Assembly (NCBI GenBank): GCA_963575745.1
Contig: CAUYUJ010000194.1
Coordinates: 52,985-116,984 of the forward strand
Reading direction: 5' to 3'
From: Prorocentrum cordatum
Taxonomy: Eukaryota; Sar; Dinophyceae; Prorocentrales; Prorocentraceae
DNA length: 64,000 nucleotides
The position numbers and the translations under genes are program-made. Shown one piece after another: positions 33,961-44,445 of the stretch (position 1 is the stretch's first letter; the number at the start of each line of letters is the position of its first letter). The notes beneath the pieces are model-generated. The model ran no database searches and was not told where the DNA came from. It saw nothing but the letters and a program-made list of their open reading frames with translations.

Positions 33961-35180
33961 GTAGAGCTTCCTGACTCGTAGGGATGTGAGAAAAAATCCA
34001 AAGAACGACTATTTTTTCAGCCGAAGCAATTTCAGACCTCTCAAGATGACTCTAACAAAAAAACAAACACCTCCAATAATACAATAGGTTCGCGGACCTA
34101 GTTCGAGCAGCAGACCGAGTTCCGAGCTCTGGGTTCTTCGACAGACAGACGCGTCTGATGTCTCAGAATCGATTTCCGTGACCAGCAGTACTGTAGCCCT
34201 TTCCAGCACGAGTTAAGTGCGGAATACCGAGAGCACTTCTCAGAATAACTCGAACAATACAAATAGTTTTGCGAACCTAGCTCGGGCAGCAGGCCGAGTC
34301 CAGAGCTCTCGATTCGACGCACGAACGCGTCTGATGATTCCCAATCGATTTCTGTGACTATGAGCTCTGTAGCTGCCCTAGAGCTCGAGTTCAGTATAGA
34401 AAACCGAGGGCGTCTATGAAGATGACCAAAATGATACGAATATGTTTGCGGACCTAGCTCGGCTAGCAGAACGAGTTCAGACGTCTAGATTCAACATGCG
34501 AACGCGCCTAATGATTCTGAATGCGATAGGCGTGCTTACCAGCTCTGTAGCTGTCATTTAGCTCGAGTTAACTACACAGAACCGAGGGCGTCTATCAAGA
34601 TGACCCAAATAATACCAATAGGTTTGCAGACCTAGCTCGGCTAGCAGACCGAGTTCAGACCTCTAGATCCAACAGGCGAACGCGGTTAATGATTCTGAAT
34701 GCAATAGGTGTGCTTACCAGCTCTGTAGCTGTCCTGTAGCTCGAGTTAAGTACAGAGAACCGAGGGCGTCTATCAAGATGACCCAACTAATATCAATAGG
34801 TTTGCAGACCTAGCTCGGCTAGCAGACCGAGTTCAGACCTCTAGATACAACAGGCGAACGCGGTTAATGATTCTGAATGCAATAGATGTGCTTAACAGCT
34901 CTGTTTCTGATCTACAGCTCGAGTTAAGTACAAAATACCGATACCGCGTATCAAGATGACTCGAAACGGCCGATCCCGCCAGAGTGCTTTTTCGCAGTAA
35001 AAGCTACCCGATCGAGCTGAGATCAAGATGGCGAGCGGGAATAAGATCGAATATCACGGGAAAAAATACTAGAGCTCAAACGAATTATTGAATTTCGAGA
35101 ACAAAATTTTCAACCGACCAAAAGTCAGCAAAAGTTCCGTCGAGATTTTTCTTGCCAACTAGCTCTCCAGAGCGCCGGAA
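33956..35180 (+). repeat. F1 module, right flank of LINE-3
   Basis: Resumes at GGGGGACTCGTAGAGCTTCC, with a leader that has lost the TATA-like run. About five monomers follow, the last three with GGGCGTCTATCAAGATGACC variants. The tail runs from about 34955 to 35180. Confidence 0.85.
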
Positions 35181-35282
35181 CTGGCGCCGGCGGTAAACCG
35201 TCAACCTGGTCACCGCCGGGAACCTCGTAGAGCTCCTTCCACGGGTGAGAGTGCTTAGAATCGACAGAGAGAGCTTAACTGG
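35181..35282 (+). repeat. A' hairpin and short F2 start
   Basis: The hairpin at 35181-35236 combines a left arm of A type (GGTAA) with a right arm of A' type (TCACC), giving one G-T-type wobble or mismatch. About 45 bp of F2 body follow before an orientation switch. Confidence 0.7.
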
Positions 35283-36383
35283 TAGAGGTTCCCTTAGCAA
35301 GTTATTGCTGGAAGCTTAAGACTAATTCCGGGGCGCTGGAGAGCTAGTTGGCAAGAAAAATCTCGACGGACCTTTTGCTGACATTTGGTCGCTTGAAAAT
35401 TTTGTTCTCGAAATTCAACAATTCGTTAGAGCTCTAGTATTTTTTCCCATGATATTCGATCTTATTCCCGCTCGCCATCTTGATCTCAGCTCGATCGGGT
35501 AACTTTGAAGGCCAAAAAGCAGGCAGGCGGGAACGGCCGTTTCGAGTCATCTTGATACGCGCTGTCGGTTTTCTCAAGATAACTCGAGCTTCAGGACAAC
35601 TACAGAGCTGGTCAGCACAGCTAATGCATTCAGAATGATCAGGCGCGTTCGCCTGTTGAATCCAGAGGTCTGAACTCGGTCTGCTAGCCGAGCTAGGATC
35701 GCAAACCTATTCGTATTATTCGAGTCATTGTAGCAGACGCTCTCGGCTTTTCGTACTTAACTCGATCTGTAGGGCAGCCACAGAGCTGATAATCACAGAA
35801 ATCGATTGAGAATTATCAGGCGCGTTGGTCTGTTGAATCAAGAGCTCTAAACTCGGCCTGCTCCCCGAGCTAGGTTCGCGAACATTGGTATTGTTCGAGT
35901 CATCTTGAGAAGTGCTCTCGGTTTTCTGTATTTAACTCGTGCTGGGGAGATCTATAGTGCTGCTGGTCACAGGAAACGATTTCGAGACATCAGGAGCGTA
36001 CGTTGATCGAATCGAGAGCTCGGAACTCGGTCTGCTGCTCGAACGAGATCCGCGAAACTGTTGTATTATTCGAGTCATCCTGAGAGGTACTCTCGGTTTT
36101 TTGCACTTAACTCGGGCTGTATGGGGGGCTGCAGGGCTGGTAATCACAGGAATCGATCCGAAGACATCAGACGCGTCCGCCTGTCGCATTCAGAGGTCTG
36201 AACTCGGTTTCATACTCGAGCTCGATTGGAAAACTGTTCGTTTGTTTTGTTAGAGTCATCTTGAGAGGTCTATAATCGCTTGGGCTGAAAAAATAGTCGT
36301 TCTCTGAAATTATTTCCCACATTATATATTGTCAGGAAGCTCTACGAGTAAGAAAGGTTGACGGTTTACCGCCGGCGCCCAGT
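35283..36383 (-). repeat. Inverted complete F1 module
   Basis: Reverse-complement order: hairpin B (TTCCCTTAGCAAGTTATTGCTGGAAGCTTAAG, 35288-35320), tail (35321-35560), about four monomers, leader with ATTATATATTGTCAGG (36318-36333), then hairpin A (about 36335-36383) lacking the outer part of one stem arm. Both F1 ends are present, bounded by inverted CTCGTAGAGCT motifs. Confidence 0.85.
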
Positions 36384-36580
36384 CTGGAAGCATTTCGGGA
36401 AAAAGGGCAAATTTGTGTTTTTGCATGTCGATATGAAATTGGTTCCGCCAAGTGTTTTGATAGTAAATGTGCGCCTACAGAGCCCATGTTAAGACGCAGA
36501 GGCCCTGATAATCGTTCACAGGTGCGAAAAATCTGATTTCTCAAAATCAATTGTCAAATATCTTTCAAATCTTAGCAAAA
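36384..36580 (+). repeat. F2 body fragment
   Basis: Contains TTGGTTCCGCCAAGTGTTTTG, ACAGGTGCGAAAAATCTG and CTCAAAATCAATTGTCAAATATC, as in the F2 copies at 3.1-4.7 kb. It ends at AGCAAAA, where a new hairpin A starts. Confidence 0.75.
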
Positions 36581-37555
36581 CTGGACGCCGGCGGTAAACC
36601 GTCAACCTTGGTTACCGCCGGGAGACTCGTAGAGCTTCCAGCTCGACTGAAGTTGAGAACACCGAGCACCTACCAACATTCCGACTCACAGTGAATATTT
36701 TGTGACCTCTCAATGCGACAGGCGGACGCGTCTGATGTCTGCGAGTCGACTCCTGTCATTACCAGCCCTGCAGCCCCCCTACAGCCCGAGTTGAGTGCAG
36801 AAAACTGACAGCATCTCTCAGGATGACTCGAACAATACAGTAGTTCTGCAGACCTAATTCGGGCAGCAGACCGAGTTCCGAGCTCTGGATTCGACAGGCG
36901 GACGCGTCTGATGTCTTCGAATCGATTCCTGTGACCACCAGCACTGCAGCTCCCCTCAGCGCGAGTTGAATGGAGGAAACCGAGGGCACTTCTCAAGATG
37001 GTTCGACCAATACGAATAGTTTCGCGATTCTAGATCGGGCAGCAAACCGAGTTCAGAGCTCTGAATTCGACAGACAAACGCAAATGATGATTCTGAATCG
37101 GTTTCGGTAAATATCAGCTCTGTAGCTGTCCTACAGCTCGAGTTAAGTACAAAAAACTTAGATTTCCTGTTAAGACGACTTGAATAATACGAATAGGTTT
37201 GCAGACCTAGCTCGGCTAGCAGACCGAGTTCAGACCTCTAGATTCGACATGCGAACGCGCCTGATGATTCTGGATGCGATAGGTGTGCTTACCAGCTCTG
37301 TAGCTGCCCTGAAGCTCGAGTTATGTTCAGAAAACCGTCGGCGCGTATCAAGATGACTCAAAACGGCCGATCCCGCCAGAGTGCTTTTTGACAGTAATAT
37401 TCACCCAATCGAGCTGAGATCAAGATGGCGAGCGGGAATAAGATCGAATATCACGGGAAAAAAAAATAGAGCTCTAACGAATGGTTGAATTTCGAGAACA
37501 AAATTTTGAACCGACCAAAAGTCAGCAAAAGTTCCGTCGAGATTTTTCTTGCCAA
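36581..37555 (+). repeat. F1 module with hairpin A
   Basis: Hairpin A occupies 36581-36640 with the CCTTGG loop and second-type leader. About four monomers follow, with the tail from about 37340 to 37555. Confidence 0.85.
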
Positions 37556-38795
37556 CTGGGCGCCGGCGGTAAACCGTCAACCTTTCTTACCGCCGGGGGA
37601 CTCGTAGAGCTTCCTGACAGTATATAGTGTGAAAAAATCCAAAGAACGACTAGTTTTTCAGCCCAAGCGATTTCAGACCTCCCAAGATGACTCTGACCAA
37701 AAAAAGAAACAGTTTCGCAACCCAGTTCGAGTATCGAACCGAGTTCAGACCTCTGAATGCGACAGGCGGGCGCGTCTGATGTCTGCGAATCCACTCATGT
37801 GATTACCAGCCCTGCAGCTCCCCTACAGCCCGAGTTAAGTGCAGAAAACCGACAGTATCGACTCGAATAATAGAATAGTTTCGCGGACCTAGTTCGAGCA
37901 GCAGACCGAGTTCCGAGCTCTGGAATCGACCAACAGACGCGCCTGATGTGTGAAAATCGATATCTGTGACCCGCAGCACTGTAGCCCTCCCCCAGCACGA
38001 GTTGAGTGCAGAAAATTGAGAGCACTTCTCAAGATGATTCGGACAATACGAAAAGTTTCGCGGACCTAGCTCGGGCAGCAGGCCGAGTTCAGAGCTCTCG
38101 GTCCAATAGACGAACGCGACTGATGATTCCCCATCGATGCCTGTGACAATGAGCCCTGTAGCTGCCCTACAGCTCGAGTTCAGTACAGAAAACCGAGAGC
38201 GTCTGCCAAGACGACTCGAATAATACGAATACGTTTGCGGACCTAGCTCGGCTAGCAGACCGAGTTCAGACCTCTGGATTCGACAGGCGAACGCGTCTGA
38301 TAATTCTGAATGCGATAGGTGTGCTTACCAGCTCTGTAGCTGCCCTACAGCTCGAGTTAAGTACAGAAAACCGAGAGCGTCTGTCAAGACGACTCGAATA
38401 ATACGAATAGGTTTGCGGATCTAGCTTGGCTAGCAGACCGAGTTCAGACCTCTGGATTCAACGGGCGAACGCGCCTGATAATTCTGAATGCGATAGATGT
38501 GCTTACCAGCTCTGTAGCTGCCCTACAGCTCGAGTTAAGAACAAAATACCGATAACGCGTATCAAGATGACTCGAAACGGCCGTTCCCGCCGGGACGCTT
38601 TTTGGCAGTAAAATGTACCCGATCGAGCTGAGATCAAGATGGCGAGCGGGAATAAGATCGAATATCACGGGAAAAAATACTAGAGCTCTAACGAATGGTT
38701 AAATTTCGAGAACGAAATTTTCAACCGACCAAAAGTCACCAAAAGGTCCGTCGAGATTTTTCTTGCCAACTAGCTCTCCAGCGCTCCGGAATTAC
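37556..38795 (+). repeat. F1 module with hairpin A
   Basis: Hairpin A occupies 37556-37613 with a CTTTC loop and leader AGTATATAGTGTG. About five monomers follow, with the tail from about 38560. Strongly similar to 31285-32702, the site occupied by LINE-3, so it shows what that locus looked like before insertion. Confidence 0.85.
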
Positions 38796-40125
38796 TGGGC
38801 GCCGGCGGTAAACCGTCAACCTTTCTTACCGCCGGGGGACTCGTAGAGCTTCCTGACAGTATATAGTGTGGGAAAAAATCCAGAGAACGACTAGTTTTCA
38901 GCCCAAGCGATTTCAGACCTCTCAAGATGACTCTAACAAAAAACAAACAGTTTCGCAACCCAGTTCGAGTATCAGACCGAGTTCAGACCTCTCAATGCGA
39001 CAGGCGGACGCGTCTGATGTCTGCGTATCGACTCATGTGATTACCAGCCCTGCAGCCGTCCTACAGCCCGAGTTAAGTGCAGAAAACCGACAGCATCTCT
39101 CAGGATGACTCGAATAATAGAAAAGTTTCGCGGACCTGTTTCGAGCAGCAGACCAAGTTCTCAGCTCTCGAATCGACCAACGAACGCGACTGATGTGTGC
39201 AGATCGATTTCTATGACCCGCAGCACTGTAGCCCTCCCCCAGCACGAGTTGAGCACGAGTTCAGAGCACTTTCCACGATGATTCGAACAATACGAATAGT
39301 TTCGCGGTTCTAGCTCGGGCAGCAAGCCGAGTTCAGAGCTCTCGATACAACAGACAAACGCGCCCGATAATTTCCAATCGATTTCTGTGACTATAGGCTC
39401 TGCAGCTGCCCTACAGCTCGAATTAAGTACAGAAAACCGAGAGCGCTTGTCAAGATTACTCGAATAATACGAATAGATTTGCGGACCTAGCTCGGCTAAC
39501 AGACCGACGTCAGACCTCTGGAGTCGAGAGGCGAACGCGCCTGATGATTCTGAATGCGATAGATGTGCTTACCAGCTCTGTACCTGCCCTGCAGCTCGAA
39601 TTAAGTGCAAAATACCCACCACGCATATCAAGTTGACTCTAATAATACGAATAGATTTGCAGACCTAGCTCGGCTAGCAGACCGAGTTCAGACCTAGGGA
39701 TTCAACAGCCGAACGCGCCTGATGATTCTGAGTGCGATAGGTGTGCTTACCAGCACTGTAGCTGCCCTACAGCTCGAGTTAAGTAGAGAATACCGACAAC
39801 GCGTATCAAGTTGACTCGAATAATACGAATAGGTTTACGGACCTAGCTCGGCTAGCAGACCGAGTTCAGACCTATGGATTGAACAGGCGAACGCGCCTGA
39901 TGATTCTCAGTGCGATAGGTGTGCTTACCAGCACTGTAGCTGCCCTACAGCTCGAGTTAAGTTGAAAATACCGACAGCGCGTATCAAGATGACTCGAAAC
40001 GGCCGTTCCCGCCGGGACGCTTTTTGGCCTTCAAAGTTACCCGATCGAGCTGAGATCAAGATGGCGAGCGGAAATAAGATCGAATATCATGGGAAAAAAT
40101 ACTAGAGCGCTAACGAATGGTCAAA
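38796..40125 (+). repeat. F1 module with hairpin A
   Basis: Hairpin A occupies 38796-38853. About six monomers follow. The last ones share CAAGTTGACTCGAATAATACG and GAGTGCGATAGGTGTGC, a sub-variant also seen at 41 kb and 53.8-55 kb. The tail is shortened and ends at 40125. Confidence 0.85.
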
Positions 40126-41542
40126 CTGGGCGCCGGCGGTAAACCGTCAACCTTTCTTACCGCCGGGGGACTCGTAGAGCTTCCTGACAGTATATAGTGT
40201 CCGAAAAAATCAGAGAACCACTAGTTTTCAGCCCAAGCGATTTCAGACCTCTCAAGACTCTAACATAAAAAGAAACAGTTTCGCGACCCAGTTCGAGTAA
40301 CAGGCCGAGTTCAGACCTCTCAATGCGACAGGCGGACGCGTCTGATGTCTGCGAATCGTCATGTCATTACCAGCCTTGCAGCCCCCCTACAGCCCGATTT
40401 AAGTGCAGAAAACCGACAGTATCTCTCAGGATGACTCGAATAATACAATAGTTTCGCAAACCTGTTTCGAGCAGCAGACCAAGTTCTGAGCTCTCGAATC
40501 GACCAACGAACGCGTCTGATGTGTGCAAATCGATCTATGACCCGCAGCACTGTAGCCCTACCCCAACACGAGTTGAGTGCAGAAAAATGAGAGCACTTTT
40601 CACGATGATTCGGACAATACGAATAGTTTCGCGAACCCATCTCGGGCAGCAGGCCGAGTTCAGAGCTCTCGATACAACAGACAAACGCGCCCGATAATTC
40701 CCAATCGATTTCTGTGACTATAGGCTCTGTAGCTGCCCTACAGCTCGAGTTAGTACAGGAAACCGAGAGCGTAGAGCGTTTGTCAAGATGCCTCGAATAA
40801 TACGAATAGATTTGCGGACCTAGCTCGGCTAGCAGACCGAGTTCAGACCTCTCGAGTGAAGAGGCGAACGCGCCTGATGATTCTGAATACGATGGATGCT
40901 TACCAGCTCTGTAGCTGCCCTGCAGCTCGAATTAAGTACAAATACCCACCACGCGTAAGAAGTTGACTCGAATAATACGAATAGGTTTGCGGAGCTAGCT
41001 CGGCTAGCAGACCGAGTTCAGACCTATGGATTCAACAGACGAACGCGCCTGATGATGCTCAGTGCGATAGGTGTGCTTACCAGCACTGTAGCTGCCCTGA
41101 AGCTCGAGTTAATTAGAAAATATCGATAACGCGTATCAAGTTGACCCAAATAATACGAATAGGTTTGCGGACCTAGCTCGGCTAGCAGACCGAGTTCAGA
41201 CCTCTGGAATCAACAGGCGAACGCGCCTGGTGATTCTGAGTGCGATAGGTGTGCTTACCAGCACTGTAGCTGCCCTACAGCTCGAGTTAAGTAGAAAATA
41301 CCGACAGCGCGTATCAAGATCACTCGAAACGGCCGTTCCCGCCGGGACGCTTTTTGGCAGTAAAAGGTAACCGATCGAGCTGAGATCAAGATGGCGAGCG
41401 GGAATAAGATCGAATATTATGGGGAAAAATACTAGAGCTCTAACGAATGGTGAAATTTTGAGAACAAATTTTTCAACCGACCAAAAATCACCAAAAGGTC
41501 CGTCGAGATTTTCCTTGCCAACTAGCTCTCTAGCGCTCCGGA
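40126..41542 (+). repeat. F1 module with hairpin A
   Basis: Hairpin A occupies 40126-40183. This is a near copy of the preceding module with about six monomers; the tail runs from about 41320 to 41542 and leads into a hairpin cluster. Confidence 0.85.
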
Positions 41543-42071
41543 ATTACTCTCAAGCTTCCAGCAATAACTTGCTAAGGGAAGCTCTACGAGTTATTTTGAA
41601 AACAAATTTTTCAACCGACCAAAAGTCACCAAAAGGTCCGTCGAGATTTTTCTTGCCAACTAGCTCTCCAGCGCTCTGGAATTACTCTTAAGCTTCCAGC
41701 AATAACTTGCTGAGGGAAGCTCTACGAGTTACTCTCAAGCTTCCAGCAATAACTTGCTCAGGGAAGCTCTACGAGTTACTAGCTCTCCAGCGTCCCGGAA
41801 TTACTCTAAAGCTTCCAGCAATAACTTGCTAAGGGAAGCTCTACGAGTTACCGACCGAAAGTTGTCACATTGTCTCGTCTAGTCGGGTCGGCCAACTAGC
41901 CCCACCCCGCGCCGGAATTCCTCTAGCTCATCGATGCCGAAGAGCTCTACGAGGTATTACTCTAAGCGTCCAGCTATAACTTGCTGAGGGAAGCTCTACG
42001 AGTTACTCTCAAGCTTCCAGCAATTACTTGCTAAAGGAAGCTCTAAGTACTAGCTCTCCGGCGCGCCGGAA
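41543..42071 (+). repeat. Cluster of six B hairpins and one C hairpin
   Basis: B hairpins lie at about 41543-41593, 41682-41731, 41729-41778, 41801-41850, 41957-42005 and 42003-42048, with a C hairpin at 41892-41955 after an F2 end. A stretch of about 90 bp of F1 tail (41596-41685) repeats 41455-41545. Neighbouring hairpins overlap by the GAGTTACTC junction, as if each landed in the end of the previous one. Confidence 0.85.
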
Positions 42072-43044
42072 CTGGGCGCCGGCGGTAAACCGTCAACCTT
42101 GGTCACCGCCGGGGAACTCGTAGAGCTTCCTACCTCGACTTAAGTTGAGACAACCGATTGCACCTACCAACATTCCGACTTACAGTGAATATTTGTTGAC
42201 CTCTGAATGCGACAGGCGGACGGGATGTCTGCGAATCGACCCCTGTCATTACCAGCCCTGCAGCCCCCCTACAGCCCGAGTTAAGTGCAGAAATTCGACA
42301 GCACCTCTCAGAATGACTCGAACAATACAATAGTTTCGCGGACCTAGTTCGGGCAGCAGACCGAGTTCCGAGCTCTGGACTCGAAAGGCGGACGTGCCTG
42401 ATCTCTTCAAAGCGAGTACTGTGACAACAAGCACTGTAGCCCCCCTCAGCGCGAGTTGAGTGAAGAAAACCGAGAGCACTTCTCAAGATGACTCGACCAA
42501 TACGAATAATTTCGCGATTCTAGATCGGGCAGCAAACCGAGTCCAGAGCTCTAGATTCGACAGACAAACGCAACTGATGATTCTGAATCGATTTCTGCAA
42601 GTATCACCTCCGTAGCTGTCCTATAGCTCGAGTTAAGTACAGGAAACCGAGAGCGTCCGTCAAGATGACTCGAATAATACGAATATGTTTGCGAACCTAG
42701 CTCGGCTAGCAGACCGAGTTCAGACCTCTGGGTTCAACAGACGAACGCGCCTGATCATTCTAAATCCATGAGCTGCTTACCAGCTCTGTAGCTGCCCTGA
42801 AGCTCGAGTTATCTCGAGAAAACCGTCACCGCGTATCAAGATGACTCGAAACAGCCGATCCCGCCAGAGTGCTTTTTGGCAGTAAAAGGTACCCGATCGA
42901 GCTGAGATTAAGATGGCGAGCGGGAATATGATCGAATATCACGGGAAAAAATACTAGAGCTCTAACGAATGTTCAAATTCCGAGAACAAAATTTTCAACC
43001 GACCAAAAGTCACCAAAAGTTCCGTCGAGATTTTTCTTGCCAAC
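42072..43044 (+). repeat. F1 module with hairpin A
   Basis: Hairpin A occupies 42072-42130 (loop CCTTGG, right arm TCACC, so one pair is not matched). The leader is the second type. About four monomers follow, with the tail from about 42835 to 43044. Confidence 0.85.
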
Positions 43045-44129
43045 TGGGCGCCGGCGGTAAACCGTCAACCTTTCTTACCGCCGGGGGACTCGTAGAGCTT
43101 CCTGACAATATATAATGTGGAAAAGAATTTCAGAGAACGACTAGTTTTTCAGCCCAAGCGATTATAGACCTCTCAAGATGACTCTAACAAAACAAACGAA
43201 CAGTTTTCCAATCGAGCTCGAGTATGAAACCGAGTTCAGACCTCTGAATGCGACAGGCGGACGCGTCTGATGTCTGCGGATCGATTCCTGTGATTACCAG
43301 CTCTGCAGCCCCCCATACAGCCTGAGTTAAAGTGCAGAAAACCGAGAGTACCTCTCAGGATGACTCGAATAATACAACAGTTTCGCGGATCTCGTTCGAG
43401 CAGCAGACGAGTTCCGAGCTCTCGGTTCGACGAACGGACGCGCCTGATGTCTCGAAATCGATTCCTGTGACCAGCAGCACTGTAGCCCCCCCCAGCACGA
43501 TTTAAGTACAGAAAACCGAGAGCACTTCTCAAGATGACTCGAACAATACCAATAGGTTCGCGAACCTAGCTCGGGGAGCAGGCCGAGTTCAGAGCTCTTG
43601 ATTCAACAGACGAACGCGCCTGATAATTCTCAATCGATTTCTGTGATTATCAGCTCTGTGGCTGCCCTACAGATCGAGTTAAGTACGAAAAACCGAGAGC
43701 GTCTGCTACAATGACTCGAAGAATACGAATAGGTTTGCGACCCTAGCTCGGCTAGCAGACCGAGTTCAGACCTCTGGATTCAACAGGCGAACGCGCCTGA
43801 TCATTCTGAATGCATTAGCTGCTGACCAGCTCTTAGTTGTCCTGAAGCTCGAGTTATCTTGAGAAAACCGACAGCGCGTATCAAGATGACTCGAAACGGC
43901 CGTTCCCGCCTGTGCTTTTTGGCCTTCAAAGTTACCCGATCGAGCTGAGATCAAGATGGCGAGCGGGAATAAGATCGAATATCATGGGAAAAAATACTAG
44001 AGCTCTAACGAATGGTCAAATTTCGAGAACAAAATTTTCAACCGACCAAAAGTCAGCAAAAGGTCCGTCGAGATTTTTCTTGCCAACTAGCTCTCCAGCT
44101 CCCCGGAATTACTCTTAAGCTTCCAGCAA
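43045..44129 (+). repeat. F1 module, left flank of LINE-4
   Basis: Hairpin A occupies 43045-43102. About four monomers and the tail follow, ending with the AGCTTCCAGCAA part of hairpin B. Nearly identical to 49965-50966 on the other side of LINE-4 and to the copies at 50967 and 51940. Confidence 0.88.
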
Positions 44130-44166
44130 CTGGGCGCCGGCGGTAAACCGTCAACCTTTCTTTTTG
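44130..44166 (+). other. LINE-4 target: occupied hairpin A, 3' junction
   Basis: The left stem arm and loop (ACCGTCAACCTTTCTT) continue into TTTGCGGC of the LINE-4 3' end. At the other junction (about 49955) the site resumes as GAGCCGGGGGACTCGAAGAGC, so TTACC is missing and no duplication is seen. Confidence 0.8.
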
Positions 44167-44445
44167 CGGCTTTGCGAGGCTCCTACTGGCCCTAGGGCCA
44201 CGAGCAAGCATGAGGTCAGGTGTCATCAGGAAGCGAAAGCTCTTATTCGAACCTAAAGTCAAGACAACCCAGAGCAGCGAAGCTGCGATGAATCATCAAT
44301 CACAAATATGAGCGAACGAGCAAACGCACACAGAAATGAATCAAAGTGCAGTCAACTAAACATGCAAGAGAAAAGAGAAGTCCCAGCGAAAGCTGAGTAA
44401 ATCATAGTATGAGGAAGAACAGTGAAATAAGAAAAACTGCAACTA

